A DNA stretch of 11,875 nucleotides from Flavobacteriales bacterium UBA4660. GTDB taxonomy: Bacteria; Bacteroidota; Bacteroidia; Flavobacteriales_D; Sanyastnellaceae. Position numbers and translations under genes: made by a program. The stretch's first letter is position 1. Every line of letters starts with the position of its first letter. Positions 1 through 7,108 of the stretch are shown here, piece by piece. The DNA is taken from the NCBI GenBank assembly GCA_002405435.1, contig DHLU01000100.1, positions 4,409 through 16,283 of the forward strand. The letters are read 5' to 3'. The notes below the pieces were generated by a model. That model was given only the letters and a program-made list of their open reading frames with translations, did not search any database and was not told where the DNA came from.

Positions 1-365
1 CCTTCCTCGACAGCCTATACAGCGGATGGTATTCCTTGGCATTGACCGATGCGAGCGGCTGCAGCGTCAGTGAGGACTTTTTCATTCCCTTTGTGGTTTC
101 CACACCGAAAATTCAGGCGGAACATTGCCTTATTTATCCCAATCCGGCCACCACTACCCTGCACATCGGCGCTGACCCGGAAAAAAATATACAAATTACA
201 GGCATCCTTGCTTCAGACGGCCGTCTATTACCTGATGAAGCGTTGATTCGGCTTACCAGCGAATCGTTTAATATATCTAGTATCCCGCCCGGAACCTATT
301 GGCTATTGCTGTCCGGGATGGACGGATGTAGTCTGTCGGTTCCTCTGGTAGTGCTTCCGCGCTGA
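1..365 (+). CDS. C-terminal end of a T9SS-secreted surface protein (5' truncated by window edge)
   Basis: The reading frame is open from the first full codon at position 3, so the gene starts before the window; the TTG at 36 is internal. About 120 residues are visible. First comes the end of a SprB-like repeat (WYSLALTDASGCS, matching the family pattern GxYxVxVTDxNGC). A type A T9SS sorting domain follows, opening with YPNPATTTLHI, running through ILASDGRLL, and closing with the typical PPGTYWLLL strand. Such domains send proteins across the outer membrane, are then cleaved, and leave the protein surface-bound or released. The stop is TGA at 363-365. The next gene starts 55 nt downstream on the same strand and carries the same kinds of domain, so the two may be co-transcribed or related. 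The function of the missing N-terminal part cannot be judged. Confidence 0.85.
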   Translation, partial: FLDSLYSGWYSLALTDASGCSVSEDFFIPFVVSTPKIQAEHCLIYPNPATTTLHIGADPEKNIQITGILASDGRLLPDEALIRLTSESFNISSIPPGTYWLLLSGMDGCSLSVPLVVLPR

Positions 366-420
366 TTCTGACACTTCAACTAACTATATCGTCCGCCTCG
401 ATAAAGCGGCGTAGCTTGCT

Positions 421-3225
421 ATGAAGCGCGTTCTCGCCATTATTTACTTTACCTGGCTGTTGTGTTCACCATTGGTATACCGCAGTCAGTACCTCAATGT
501 GACGTCCTCTTTGGGCATCTCACACCAGTACTCCAATGATTACTTCGGCGGCGGTGTTTCGTTTTTCGACTGGAACGACGACGGCTGGGACGACCTTGTG
601 TTTTCCTCTGACGGATTTAACTGCAAGTTTTACCAAAACAATGGCGGCACGTTTTCACTGGTACCCGCCTTCTTTGCCAACAGCGGACAGGTAAGAAGTA
701 TAAACTGGGTAGATTATGACAACGATGGTGATCATGACCTCTTCGTCGCCCGCTTCGGATCGCAGAGTTCGCTCTATAACAACAATGGAAACCTCGTTTT
801 TTCTGATGTGACAGTAGCGGCCGGATTTCCGTCCACACTCACCTGGTACAGCACCTGTCAGGCTTGGGGAGACTACGATAGCGACGGTGACCTGGACCTT
901 TACCTCGGCAATTACAACGGCCTGGGTTACACACCCAACGTGAGCAACAAACTTTTCCGCAATGAGGGCAATGGCACCTTCACCGAAACTGCGGTATCTG
1001 CCGGAGTGGGCAACGGCTTTCACAACACTTTCGGTGCCGTATGGTTCGATTACGACAATGACCTTGACGTCGACCTCTATGTTGCCAATGACAGGACCAA
1101 TTGTCCGAACAACCTGTACAGAAATGACGGCAACGGAAACTTCACTGACATGAGCGCCTATTCAGGCGTTATGCACTATATATTTTCGATGTGCGCCACC
1201 ACGGATGATTATGACAACGACGGCTGGCTCGACCTTTTTGTAACCAACAATCCCGCCGGACACCTCATGCACCACAACAATGGCAATGGTACATTCACTG
1301 AGGTGGCAGCAGCGTCGGGAACCATCAGCAACTACTTCGGCTGGGGGTCACTCTTTCTCGACTACGACAATGACCAGTACCTCGACCTGCACGTTTGCCA
1401 TTCGCCCCACTGGACGCCGGGAGAAAACAAACTGTTTCACAATGACGGTGACGGCACTTTCACCGAAACGTCGACCGCCATGGGCGTCAGCGGCAATCCA
1501 GCCTGGAACCACGGCAGTGCGCAGGGAGATTACAACAATGATGGCTTTCCCGATATTGCCATCAACTGCAATACCCCAAATTCCTCCGCGCTTTTCAAGG
1601 CTCCCGAAAACGACAACCACTGGCTGAAGGTCACCCTGGAAGGAACGGTCTCCAACCGGGATGGTATCGGTTCCAGAATTGAAGTTTGGGTGGAAGGAGA
1701 GCGACTGACACGCTACACCCTATGCGGCGAGGGTTACCTGGGCCAGAATTCGCAACATGAGTTGTTTGGACTTGGTACCTCAAGCGCTGCAGACTCAGTC
1801 ATTGTAAAATGGCCCAGCGGCATTGAAGATAAACTTTTTTACATCCCGGCCGGACAGTCGATCACCATTGAGGAAGGAAGCACATTCGTACCCGTGGTGA
1901 TGTATTCCGGCGACCTTAATCTTTGTCCGGGAGAATCAATGATGCTCTTCACCCCGGCCGGCTATGCCGCCTACCAGTGGAACAACGGACAAACAACCTC
2001 TTCCATTATGGTCAGCACACCGGGCCTTTACAATGTGACCGTAGCCGATAATTATGGCAACATTGGTATCAGTGAAACCATTGCCGTCAATGCCGTGCAG
2101 CCCACGTATTCTTTCGATATTACCAATCCTACTTGCCACGACAGCGGGAACGGAAGCATACAGCTCAACGATGAACTAAACCAGGTGCACACAGTGACCT
2201 GGCAGAGCGGAACGCTGAGCCCGGCCATTGAAGGCCTTGCCGGGGGCAGCTACATTTGTCAGGTCATCGATCAGTACGGCTGTTTGTACATCGATACGCT
2301 CGCGGTCAGCGCGCCGGATAGCCTCACCGCGCAACTTGAAGTGGTGAACAACCTTTGTTTCGGTGACGATAACGGATCCATCCAAATCACCGAAGTCAAT
2401 GCCACACAATACAGCGTTCAGTGGGACGGCGGTGTGTTTGGCAAAAGCCAAAACAACCTTCAGGCAGGACTTTACCATTTTTCCATCACCGACCAAAACG
2501 GGTGCACAGGCAATGGATTTGCCATAGTCACTGAACCTGATGCGGTTACACTCACCCTCGAAGTTTCCCCGGCACCCTGTTTCGGAGAACCTGGCTCCGT
2601 GGCCGTTTCGGCCACCGGAGGCACGGGTATACTCAGCATGAATTGGGACAACGACGCGCTTTCCTCCATGCCACCCGGATCCTATTACCTCGAAGTGACC
2701 GATGAAAACGGCTGTTCTGTGTCGCAGAATTTTGAAGTGCTGACGCCGGATCCGCTGGCTGTTGAACTGACAGTGACCCCGGAAAATAACCTAGGCAGCC
2801 TCGGTACCGTTTCCATCGCCGGGAACGGAGGAACGCCGCCCTACCTGTGCGACTGGGGTGATGGCCCTACCCCTTCCATGACGCTCACCGGGCTGGCAGC
2901 CGGCGACTATACCAGTGTGGTCACTGATGCCAATGGCTGCGTGCTGCATGTTGACTGGACAGTGGACTACGTAACCGGCGTCGAAGCATCACCCGCAGCC
3001 GCTGAAGCCATCTACTACGCCATTGCCTCCCGCACGCTTATGGTACTAGACACCAAGGCTTCCGGAGCGGTGCTTTTGTTCGATACCAGGGGACGCTTGC
3101 TCATTCGCCATAACCACCTGCCGGGCAAGAGCCAAATCGACCTGTCAGCCCTCAGTCCAGGCACCTACATCGTCACCTACCGCACAGCAAGCCATAGCCA
3201 GGTGCTTCGCGTGGTTGTGGAATAA
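421..3225 (+). CDS. Secreted CRTAC1-like FG-GAP/VCBS propeller protein with ASPIC/UnbV domain, SprB-like repeats and sorting-like tail
   Basis: This is a 934-aa secreted, probably surface-displayed protein. Residues 1-22 form a signal peptide (basic MKR, then a hydrophobic stretch). Seven calcium-binding-type FG-GAP/VCBS motifs of the form DxDxDGxxDL start near residues 49, 97, 150, 209, 262, 313 and 369, about 50 residues apart, as expected for a seven-bladed integrin-like propeller. Motifs 4 and 6 lack the usual Gly (Leu and Gln instead). Residues about 412-486 match ASPIC/UnbV (RDGIGSRIEV, FGLG, VKWPSG). An Ig-like segment follows (about 490-556), then four SprB-like repeats (about 563-629, 640-705, 713-776, 785-846). 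The last 70 residues resemble a T9SS domain (LLFDTRGRLL, LSPGTYIVTY) but lack the YPNP opening. The propeller plus ASPIC/UnbV order matches the CRTAC1 family; adhesion or ligand binding is inference. The ATG at 421 is chosen because it opens the signal peptide; no convincing -7 element precedes it. Confidence 0.9.
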   Translation: MKRVLAIIYFTWLLCSPLVYRSQYLNVTSSLGISHQYSNDYFGGGVSFFDWNDDGWDDLVFSSDGFNCKFYQNNGGTFSLVPAFFANSGQVRSINWVDYDNDGDHDLFVARFGSQSSLYNNNGNLVFSDVTVAAGFPSTLTWYSTCQAWGDYDSDGDLDLYLGNYNGLGYTPNVSNKLFRNEGNGTFTETAVSAGVGNGFHNTFGAVWFDYDNDLDVDLYVANDRTNCPNNLYRNDGNGNFTDMSAYSGVMHYIFSMCATTDDYDNDGWLDLFVTNNPAGHLMHHNNGNGTFTEVAAASGTISNYFGWGSLFLDYDNDQYLDLHVCHSPHWTPGENKLFHNDGDGTFTETSTAMGVSGNPAWNHGSAQGDYNNDGFPDIAINCNTPNSSALFKAPENDNHWLKVTLEGTVSNRDGIGSRIEVWVEGERLTRYTLCGEGYLGQNSQHELFGLGTSSAADSVIVKWPSGIEDKLFYIPAGQSITIEEGSTFVPVVMYSGDLNLCPGESMMLFTPAGYAAYQWNNGQTTSSIMVSTPGLYNVTVADNYGNIGISETIAVNAVQPTYSFDITNPTCHDSGNGSIQLNDELNQVHTVTWQSGTLSPAIEGLAGGSYICQVIDQYGCLYIDTLAVSAPDSLTAQLEVVNNLCFGDDNGSIQITEVNATQYSVQWDGGVFGKSQNNLQAGLYHFSITDQNGCTGNGFAIVTEPDAVTLTLEVSPAPCFGEPGSVAVSATGGTGILSMNWDNDALSSMPPGSYYLEVTDENGCSVSQNFEVLTPDPLAVELTVTPENNLGSLGTVSIAGNGGTPPYLCDWGDGPTPSMTLTGLAAGDYTSVVTDANGCVLHVDWTVDYVTGVEASPAAAEAIYYAIASRTLMVLDTKASGAVLLFDTRGRLLIRHNHLPGKSQIDLSALSPGTYIVTYRTASHSQVLRVVVE

Positions 3226-3348
3226 AGCCTTGATACACCGCAGGGAATAGCGCGGTGACATACCCGTACCCTGTACCATAGGCCGATGGTGCGCCTTAAC
3301 CGGCGTGGATACAGACAACCAGCCCGCTTCATGGCCTATCTTTGTACC
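3226..3348. other. Intergenic spacer with a weak hairpin
   Basis: This 123-nt gap separates the propeller gene from the small antitoxin-like gene. It contains a 6-bp inverted repeat CACCGC/GCGGTG (3236-3241 and 3252-3257, 10-nt loop). No T-run follows, so it is not a clear intrinsic terminator. The rest shows no gene; the open frame beginning at 3286 lies upstream of the likely promoter and is not taken as coding. Confidence 0.35.
3337..3344 (+). promoter_or_regulatory. Bacteroidota-type -7 promoter element (TATCTTTG)
   Basis: TATCTTTG fits the Bacteroidota housekeeping -7 consensus TAnnTTTG exactly. It ends 4 nt before the ATG at 3349, so transcription would begin at or next to the start codon and the mRNA would be leaderless or nearly so. 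No clear -33 TTG/TTTG lies at the expected distance, which lowers confidence. The site favours the start at 3349 over the in-frame ATG at 3286, which would lie upstream of it. Confidence 0.5.
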
Positions 3349-3618
3349 ATGGCCGGCAAAAAAGAAGACCTGCAGCTTCAAATCATCCGATGGGTAAGCT
3401 ATGCGGATGAACCCGCACACTTACAAAAAGTTTGGACCCTTATTTCCGAACTGCATTCTCCCGCTGCGGGTCATACCAAGCCCGTTGGATATACCCCCAA
3501 GGGTACCCCTGTCGACCCTAAGACTTTTTTAAAGCGTTTTGAAAGTTCCATGCAGCAAACCGAAACACGCGGAGTGCTGACACTCGAACAGTTGCAGGTG
3601 CGCAGCGACCAATGGTAA
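3349..3618 (+). CDS. Small antitoxin-like protein, no adjacent toxin
   Basis: This encodes an 89-aa soluble protein. The N-terminal half is a predicted amphipathic helix (KKEDLQLQIIRWVSYADE, then LQKVWTLISEL). The C-terminal half reads GYTPKGTPVDPKTFLKRFE, then GVLTLEQLQVRSDQW. This order (helix, GY..G.P(L/V)...., charged helix, .....E.L...S..W) resembles the unnamed small proteins of Bacteroidota that usually precede a RelE/ParE-family toxin gene and act as antitoxins. The resemblance is from memory of the family and has not been searched. No DNA-binding motif is obvious. No toxin-sized frame follows: the next gene, 27 nt downstream, is a large secreted protein. The ATG at 3349 is chosen over 3286 because a -7 element (3337-3344) abuts it and the extra 21 residues look non-native. 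It may also be a free-standing hypothetical protein. Confidence 0.6.
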   Translation: MAGKKEDLQLQIIRWVSYADEPAHLQKVWTLISELHSPAAGHTKPVGYTPKGTPVDPKTFLKRFESSMQQTETRGVLTLEQLQVRSDQW

Positions 3619-3645
3619 CCGCAAACAACACACAACCATACTATT

Positions 3646-5628
3646 ATGAAATTCAATCTTCTGCTCGCCGCTGCAGGCATGGTGGCCAGTTTTGCACTCG
3701 TGGCGCAAACACCTTGCGAAGACGGCATGGCCGGTATTTACCCCTGCAACCACGTAGACCTGCTGGCATTTATGTCACTTGATGACATCAGTGCCGGGTC
3801 AAATACCAATGATATCTGGGGCTGGAAATCGCCGGTTACAGGTAAGGAGTATGCCTTGGTCGGCTGCCAGAGCGGTACTGCTTTTGTGGATATAAGTGAT
3901 CCGGTTAACCCGGTGTTCCTTGGTCTGCTCTACTCCCATACCAGTGCGAGCCTCTGGCGTGATGTTGAAGAATACGGCAATTTCGCATTTATCGTCAGCG
4001 AAGCCTCAGGTCACGGACTGCAGGTTTTCGACCTGCTTCAGCTGGATGAAGTCACCAATCCGCCCGTTAGCTTCGAAGAAGCACAGCACTACGATGGTTT
4101 TGGCCATTGCCATACGATTGATATCTGTGAGGAGACCGGTTATGCCTATTGCAATGGCACTTCAACTTTCAGCGGCGGTCAGCACATTGTTAACATCAGC
4201 AACCCCATCAACCCCACACTCGCAGGAAGTTTCAGCGATGACGGATATACCCACGACTGCCATGCCATAGTCTATGACGGTCCGGATGCCGATTACCAGG
4301 GCAGCGAAATTGTAATGGCCTGCAATGAGGATGCGCTGACCGTAGTAAACTGCACGGATAAGTCCGACTGTTATGCGATATCCAACAATGAATATCCACA
4401 GAACGGCTATACCCACCAGGGCTGGTTTACCAAAGACAAACGATTTTTCCTTGTGAATGATGAGTTGGATGAGATGGACTTTGATGTGAACACACGCACC
4501 CACCTGTTCGATGTGCAGGACCTCGACAACGTTCAGTACCTCGGGTTTTACCAGGGAGCACCTGCCTCGATAGACCACAACCTCTACATCCAGGATCAGT
4601 TTGTTTACGAAAGCAACTATACCAGTGGTGTGCGCATTCTTGACGCCATCAGGGCCGAAGACGGCGTGTTGTCGGAGATTGCCTATTTCGACCTCTTTCC
4701 CACCAGCGACAACCCCGTATTTCAGGGCACCTGGAGCTGTTATCCCTTCCTGCCGAGCGGTGTGCTGCTGGCCACCAGTATGTACAATGGATTTTTTATT
4801 CTCCGTCCACGGTTGCTGGAGACTTCTCAGCAATCATGGCAACTATGCGGTGATGACGCGCTGAGTTTCGAACTCAATGTTCGCACCGAACTCGACTTCC
4901 CGCTTACCAGTGGGCTAAATGGCCTTCCGGAAACGGTGACGGTATCTTCAGCCACTATAACAGCTTCAGGCACCTATGTGGTAACAATCAGTAACCTGCT
5001 TACCCTTACGCCGGGTCTATATAACTTCAACCTTGTGCTTATCAACGCTGACGGGAACACCTACGAGCTTCCCCTTGTTCTTGAAATCTCTGAAGGAGCC
5101 GCAGAAATACCTGTCACGCTGGCACCTGCAGAAAACTTCTCATTCAGCAGCCTCGACAATATTGTGTTTGAATGGAATGCCCAGGCGAATGCCTCCAACT
5201 ACGACTTTCAGCTGGCTACCGATGCGGCTTTTACTTCCATCATCGATGCGCAGGAAGTGGCAGGCACCACCTACGACCCCTTGTTTGATTTACCCGCCGG
5301 AAATTACTTCTGGAGGGTGATGGCGCTGAATGAATGCGGATCGAGTCCGTATTCGGAAACGGCCACGTTCTCCGTACTTCCGGTTGGGGTGAAAACCCTT
5401 GCGGAAGGCAGTTTCCTGCTGTTTCCTAACCCTGCCTCAGACCATGTTTTTATTGCAACCCCCGGTGTCTCCGGTGATGTCCTGCTCTTCACAGACGCCG
5501 CGGGTAGAATCGTGAAACGTGTGCCCGTAAATGGCGCCGGAATACAGGTTGATGTCAGCGACCTTGCCGCCGGCATTTACCTGGTCAGGTGCAGCGGAGC
5601 GCAGGCCGCGCTGAAAGTGAAGCGCTGA
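3646..5628 (+). CDS. Choice-of-anchor B family (LVIVD-type propeller) protein with T9SS sorting domain
   Basis: This is a 660-aa secreted protein. Residues 1-20 are a signal peptide (MKFNLLLAAAGMVASFALVA, cleavage likely before QTPC). Residues about 25-390 match the choice-of-anchor B family, seen in the ordered motifs DIWGW (56-60), GTAFVDISDP (77-86), DGFGHCHTIDI (150-160), GGQHIVNISNP (177-187), SDDGYTHDCHAI (197-208), GYTHQGWFT (254-262), NDELDEMDFD (271-280), DHNLYIQDQFVYESNYTSG (310-328) and NGFFILRP (381-388). The family is built from LVIVD-like propeller repeats; its biochemical role is unknown to me. Conserved His and acidic residues could bind a metal, which is inference. Residues about 498-577 look like a fibronectin III-type domain (FEWNAQANASNYDFQLA). 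The tail from LFPNPASDHVFI to the end is a type A T9SS domain. It starts 27 nt after the antitoxin-like gene with no promoter of its own seen, suggesting co-transcription. It converges on the amylase gene, with 27 nt between the stops. Confidence 0.9.
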   Translation: MKFNLLLAAAGMVASFALVAQTPCEDGMAGIYPCNHVDLLAFMSLDDISAGSNTNDIWGWKSPVTGKEYALVGCQSGTAFVDISDPVNPVFLGLLYSHTSASLWRDVEEYGNFAFIVSEASGHGLQVFDLLQLDEVTNPPVSFEEAQHYDGFGHCHTIDICEETGYAYCNGTSTFSGGQHIVNISNPINPTLAGSFSDDGYTHDCHAIVYDGPDADYQGSEIVMACNEDALTVVNCTDKSDCYAISNNEYPQNGYTHQGWFTKDKRFFLVNDELDEMDFDVNTRTHLFDVQDLDNVQYLGFYQGAPASIDHNLYIQDQFVYESNYTSGVRILDAIRAEDGVLSEIAYFDLFPTSDNPVFQGTWSCYPFLPSGVLLATSMYNGFFILRPRLLETSQQSWQLCGDDALSFELNVRTELDFPLTSGLNGLPETVTVSSATITASGTYVVTISNLLTLTPGLYNFNLVLINADGNTYELPLVLEISEGAAEIPVTLAPAENFSFSSLDNIVFEWNAQANASNYDFQLATDAAFTSIIDAQEVAGTTYDPLFDLPAGNYFWRVMALNECGSSPYSETATFSVLPVGVKTLAEGSFLLFPNPASDHVFIATPGVSGDVLLFTDAAGRIVKRVPVNGAGIQVDVSDLAAGIYLVRCSGAQAALKVKR

Positions 5629-5655
5629 TCGCCGCCTGTGCAGGCATTACCCGGG

Positions 5656-7071
5656 TTATTTCTTCACAAATACCTGGTATCCGTGGGGAGCGAGTTTCGC
5701 ATCACCCCGCGTAAAAACCTTGAGCGTCTGGTTGTTGAAGATGCTGCTGAATTCGCCCTCCATCTCGCCGATGAGGTCGATGCGCTGTGACTTGTTGCTG
5801 AAGTTGAGCATGACCAGCACCACATTGTCTCCGCGTGTGCGTGTGTAACAATAAATTTCATCGTCATTGGAGGTTTTCACCCGGCTGTATTCACCTCCGT
5901 ACTCTCCGTTCCACAAGGCGGGATTCGCAAGGTGCGCATTGAACAACTTTGCGATAACATCCTGACGGTTGTAACCATTCCAGTGGGCGGTATCCTTATC
6001 GAAGAAGCGCAACCGGTGGGGTTTACCATCGGGATAGGCTTCGCCGCCTTCCTGACCCGTATAGGCGAGGGGCATACCGGCAATGGTGAAAGACATTACG
6101 TCCATCACGGGTGCCAGCGGGCCAAATCTCTCGGCACAGGTACCCTTCCAGGAATTTTCGTCGTGGTTGGTGGTGAAGTACATGCGGTATGCACTCACGG
6201 GAAACAACGTGTCCTGGGCAGCCATGTACGTATCGATTTCGGAAAAATGCTTTTTTCCTGCCCCTATGTCGTTACACAACCCCATGTAGTGCCACGTATA
6301 ACTCATATCGAACGCTTTCAGGTGATGAGCGGGCAACTCTGCTTCGGCGAGCATAAATACCGGTTTGATAGAATCCAACGCGGCGCGGGCTTCCTCCCAA
6401 TAATCCTGTGGCACTTTCTCCGCCACATCGCAACGGTAACCATCCACATCAAATTCCTTCACCCAGTATTTAAGCGCGTCGGTCATCGCCGCCCTCAGCC
6501 CGTTGTCGCGGCGCGTCCAGTCGAGCTGTGCTACATCCCACCAATCGGTGTTCAGGGGTGGCTGAATTTTTCCGGCCGAATCAGGCAGGTAATATTCAGG
6601 GTGGGTGATTGTCCATCCATTGTCAAACGCACTGTGGTTGGCCACCCAGTCGAGAATGACCTTCATACCCGCGGCATGGGCGGTTTGCACAAGCCTCCTG
6701 AAGTCGTCTTCGGTACCATACTCCGGATTGATGGCCTTGTAGTCGCGTACGCTATAATAACTGCCCAGGCTTCCCTTGCGGTTTACTTTGCCGATAGGAT
6801 GAATGGGCATCAGCCAGAGAATCCTCACCCCCATATCCCTCAGCCTGGGAATATCCTTCTCGAAGGCGGCAAAGGTGCCTTCCGGGGTGTGCTGCCGTAC
6901 ATTCACTTCATAGATGGTGGCATTGCGCGACCAGTCAGGGTGCGAAAGCACCTGGGTTTCTGTATGACTCACAATGTGGGCTTTTGCGCTGTCACCCTCG
7001 TGGTTTGAGCCACAGCCCGCGAATAAACATGCCACAGCCGCCAGGCCGGAAAAGGATTTGTTTACGAACAT
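5656..7071 (-). CDS. GH13 alpha-amylase-family glycoside hydrolase, lipoprotein
   Basis: This encodes a 471-aa extracytoplasmic enzyme that probably cleaves alpha-glucan linkages. The frame is open further upstream to 7125, but the ATG at 7071 gives a clean lipoprotein signal (MFVNKSFSGLAAVACLFAGC, lipid-attachment Cys20) and lies just after a -7 element. All four GH13 regions are present in this numbering: region I LDWVANHS (Asp141, Asn145, His146), region II GYRCDVAEK (Arg213, nucleophile Asp215), region III FMLAEAE (acid/base Glu243) and region IV FTTNHDENS (Asp304). The catalytic triad is complete. MPIHPIG and GSYYSVRDY are typical of bacterial members of the family. The residues after Cys20 (GSNHEGD) are acidic, so surface export is possible. 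No carbohydrate-binding module is seen. There is no SusC/SusD pair nearby, so assignment to a starch utilisation locus is not supported. The upstream same-strand neighbour is an MFS transporter 37 nt away. Confidence 0.93.
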   Translation of the reverse strand: MFVNKSFSGLAAVACLFAGCGSNHEGDSAKAHIVSHTETQVLSHPDWSRNATIYEVNVRQHTPEGTFAAFEKDIPRLRDMGVRILWLMPIHPIGKVNRKGSLGSYYSVRDYKAINPEYGTEDDFRRLVQTAHAAGMKVILDWVANHSAFDNGWTITHPEYYLPDSAGKIQPPLNTDWWDVAQLDWTRRDNGLRAAMTDALKYWVKEFDVDGYRCDVAEKVPQDYWEEARAALDSIKPVFMLAEAELPAHHLKAFDMSYTWHYMGLCNDIGAGKKHFSEIDTYMAAQDTLFPVSAYRMYFTTNHDENSWKGTCAERFGPLAPVMDVMSFTIAGMPLAYTGQEGGEAYPDGKPHRLRFFDKDTAHWNGYNRQDVIAKLFNAHLANPALWNGEYGGEYSRVKTSNDDEIYCYTRTRGDNVVLVMLNFSNKSQRIDLIGEMEGEFSSIFNNQTLKVFTRGDAKLAPHGYQVFVKK

Positions 7072-7092
7072 CGGAAGAGCTTTAGTTAGTGT

Positions 7093-7100
7093 CAAAAGTA
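7093..7100 (-). promoter_or_regulatory. Bacteroidota-type -7 promoter element (TACTTTTG) for the amylase gene
   Basis: On the minus strand the sequence reads TACTTTTG, an exact fit to TAnnTTTG, 21 nt before the ATG at 7071. It lies in the 37-nt gap after the MFS stop codon. No -33 TTG is evident. If real, the amylase can be transcribed separately from the transporter, and the longer frame starting at 7125 would be excluded. Confidence 0.45.
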
Positions 7101-7108
7101 CACATAGT

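Noticed and set aside
4162..4833. A 223-aa open frame on the minus strand
   Set aside because: It is antisense to the choice-of-anchor B gene, whose family motifs run through the same bases.
5634..5645. GCCTG-TG-CAGGC palindrome between the two convergent stops, considered as a terminator
   Set aside because: The arms leave a 2-nt loop and no T-run follows on either strand. It is too weak to call.
5932..7008. A 358-aa open frame on the plus strand
   Set aside because: It lies wholly antisense to the amylase gene, whose catalytic motifs are intact. Its product has no recognisable domain or plausible start context.
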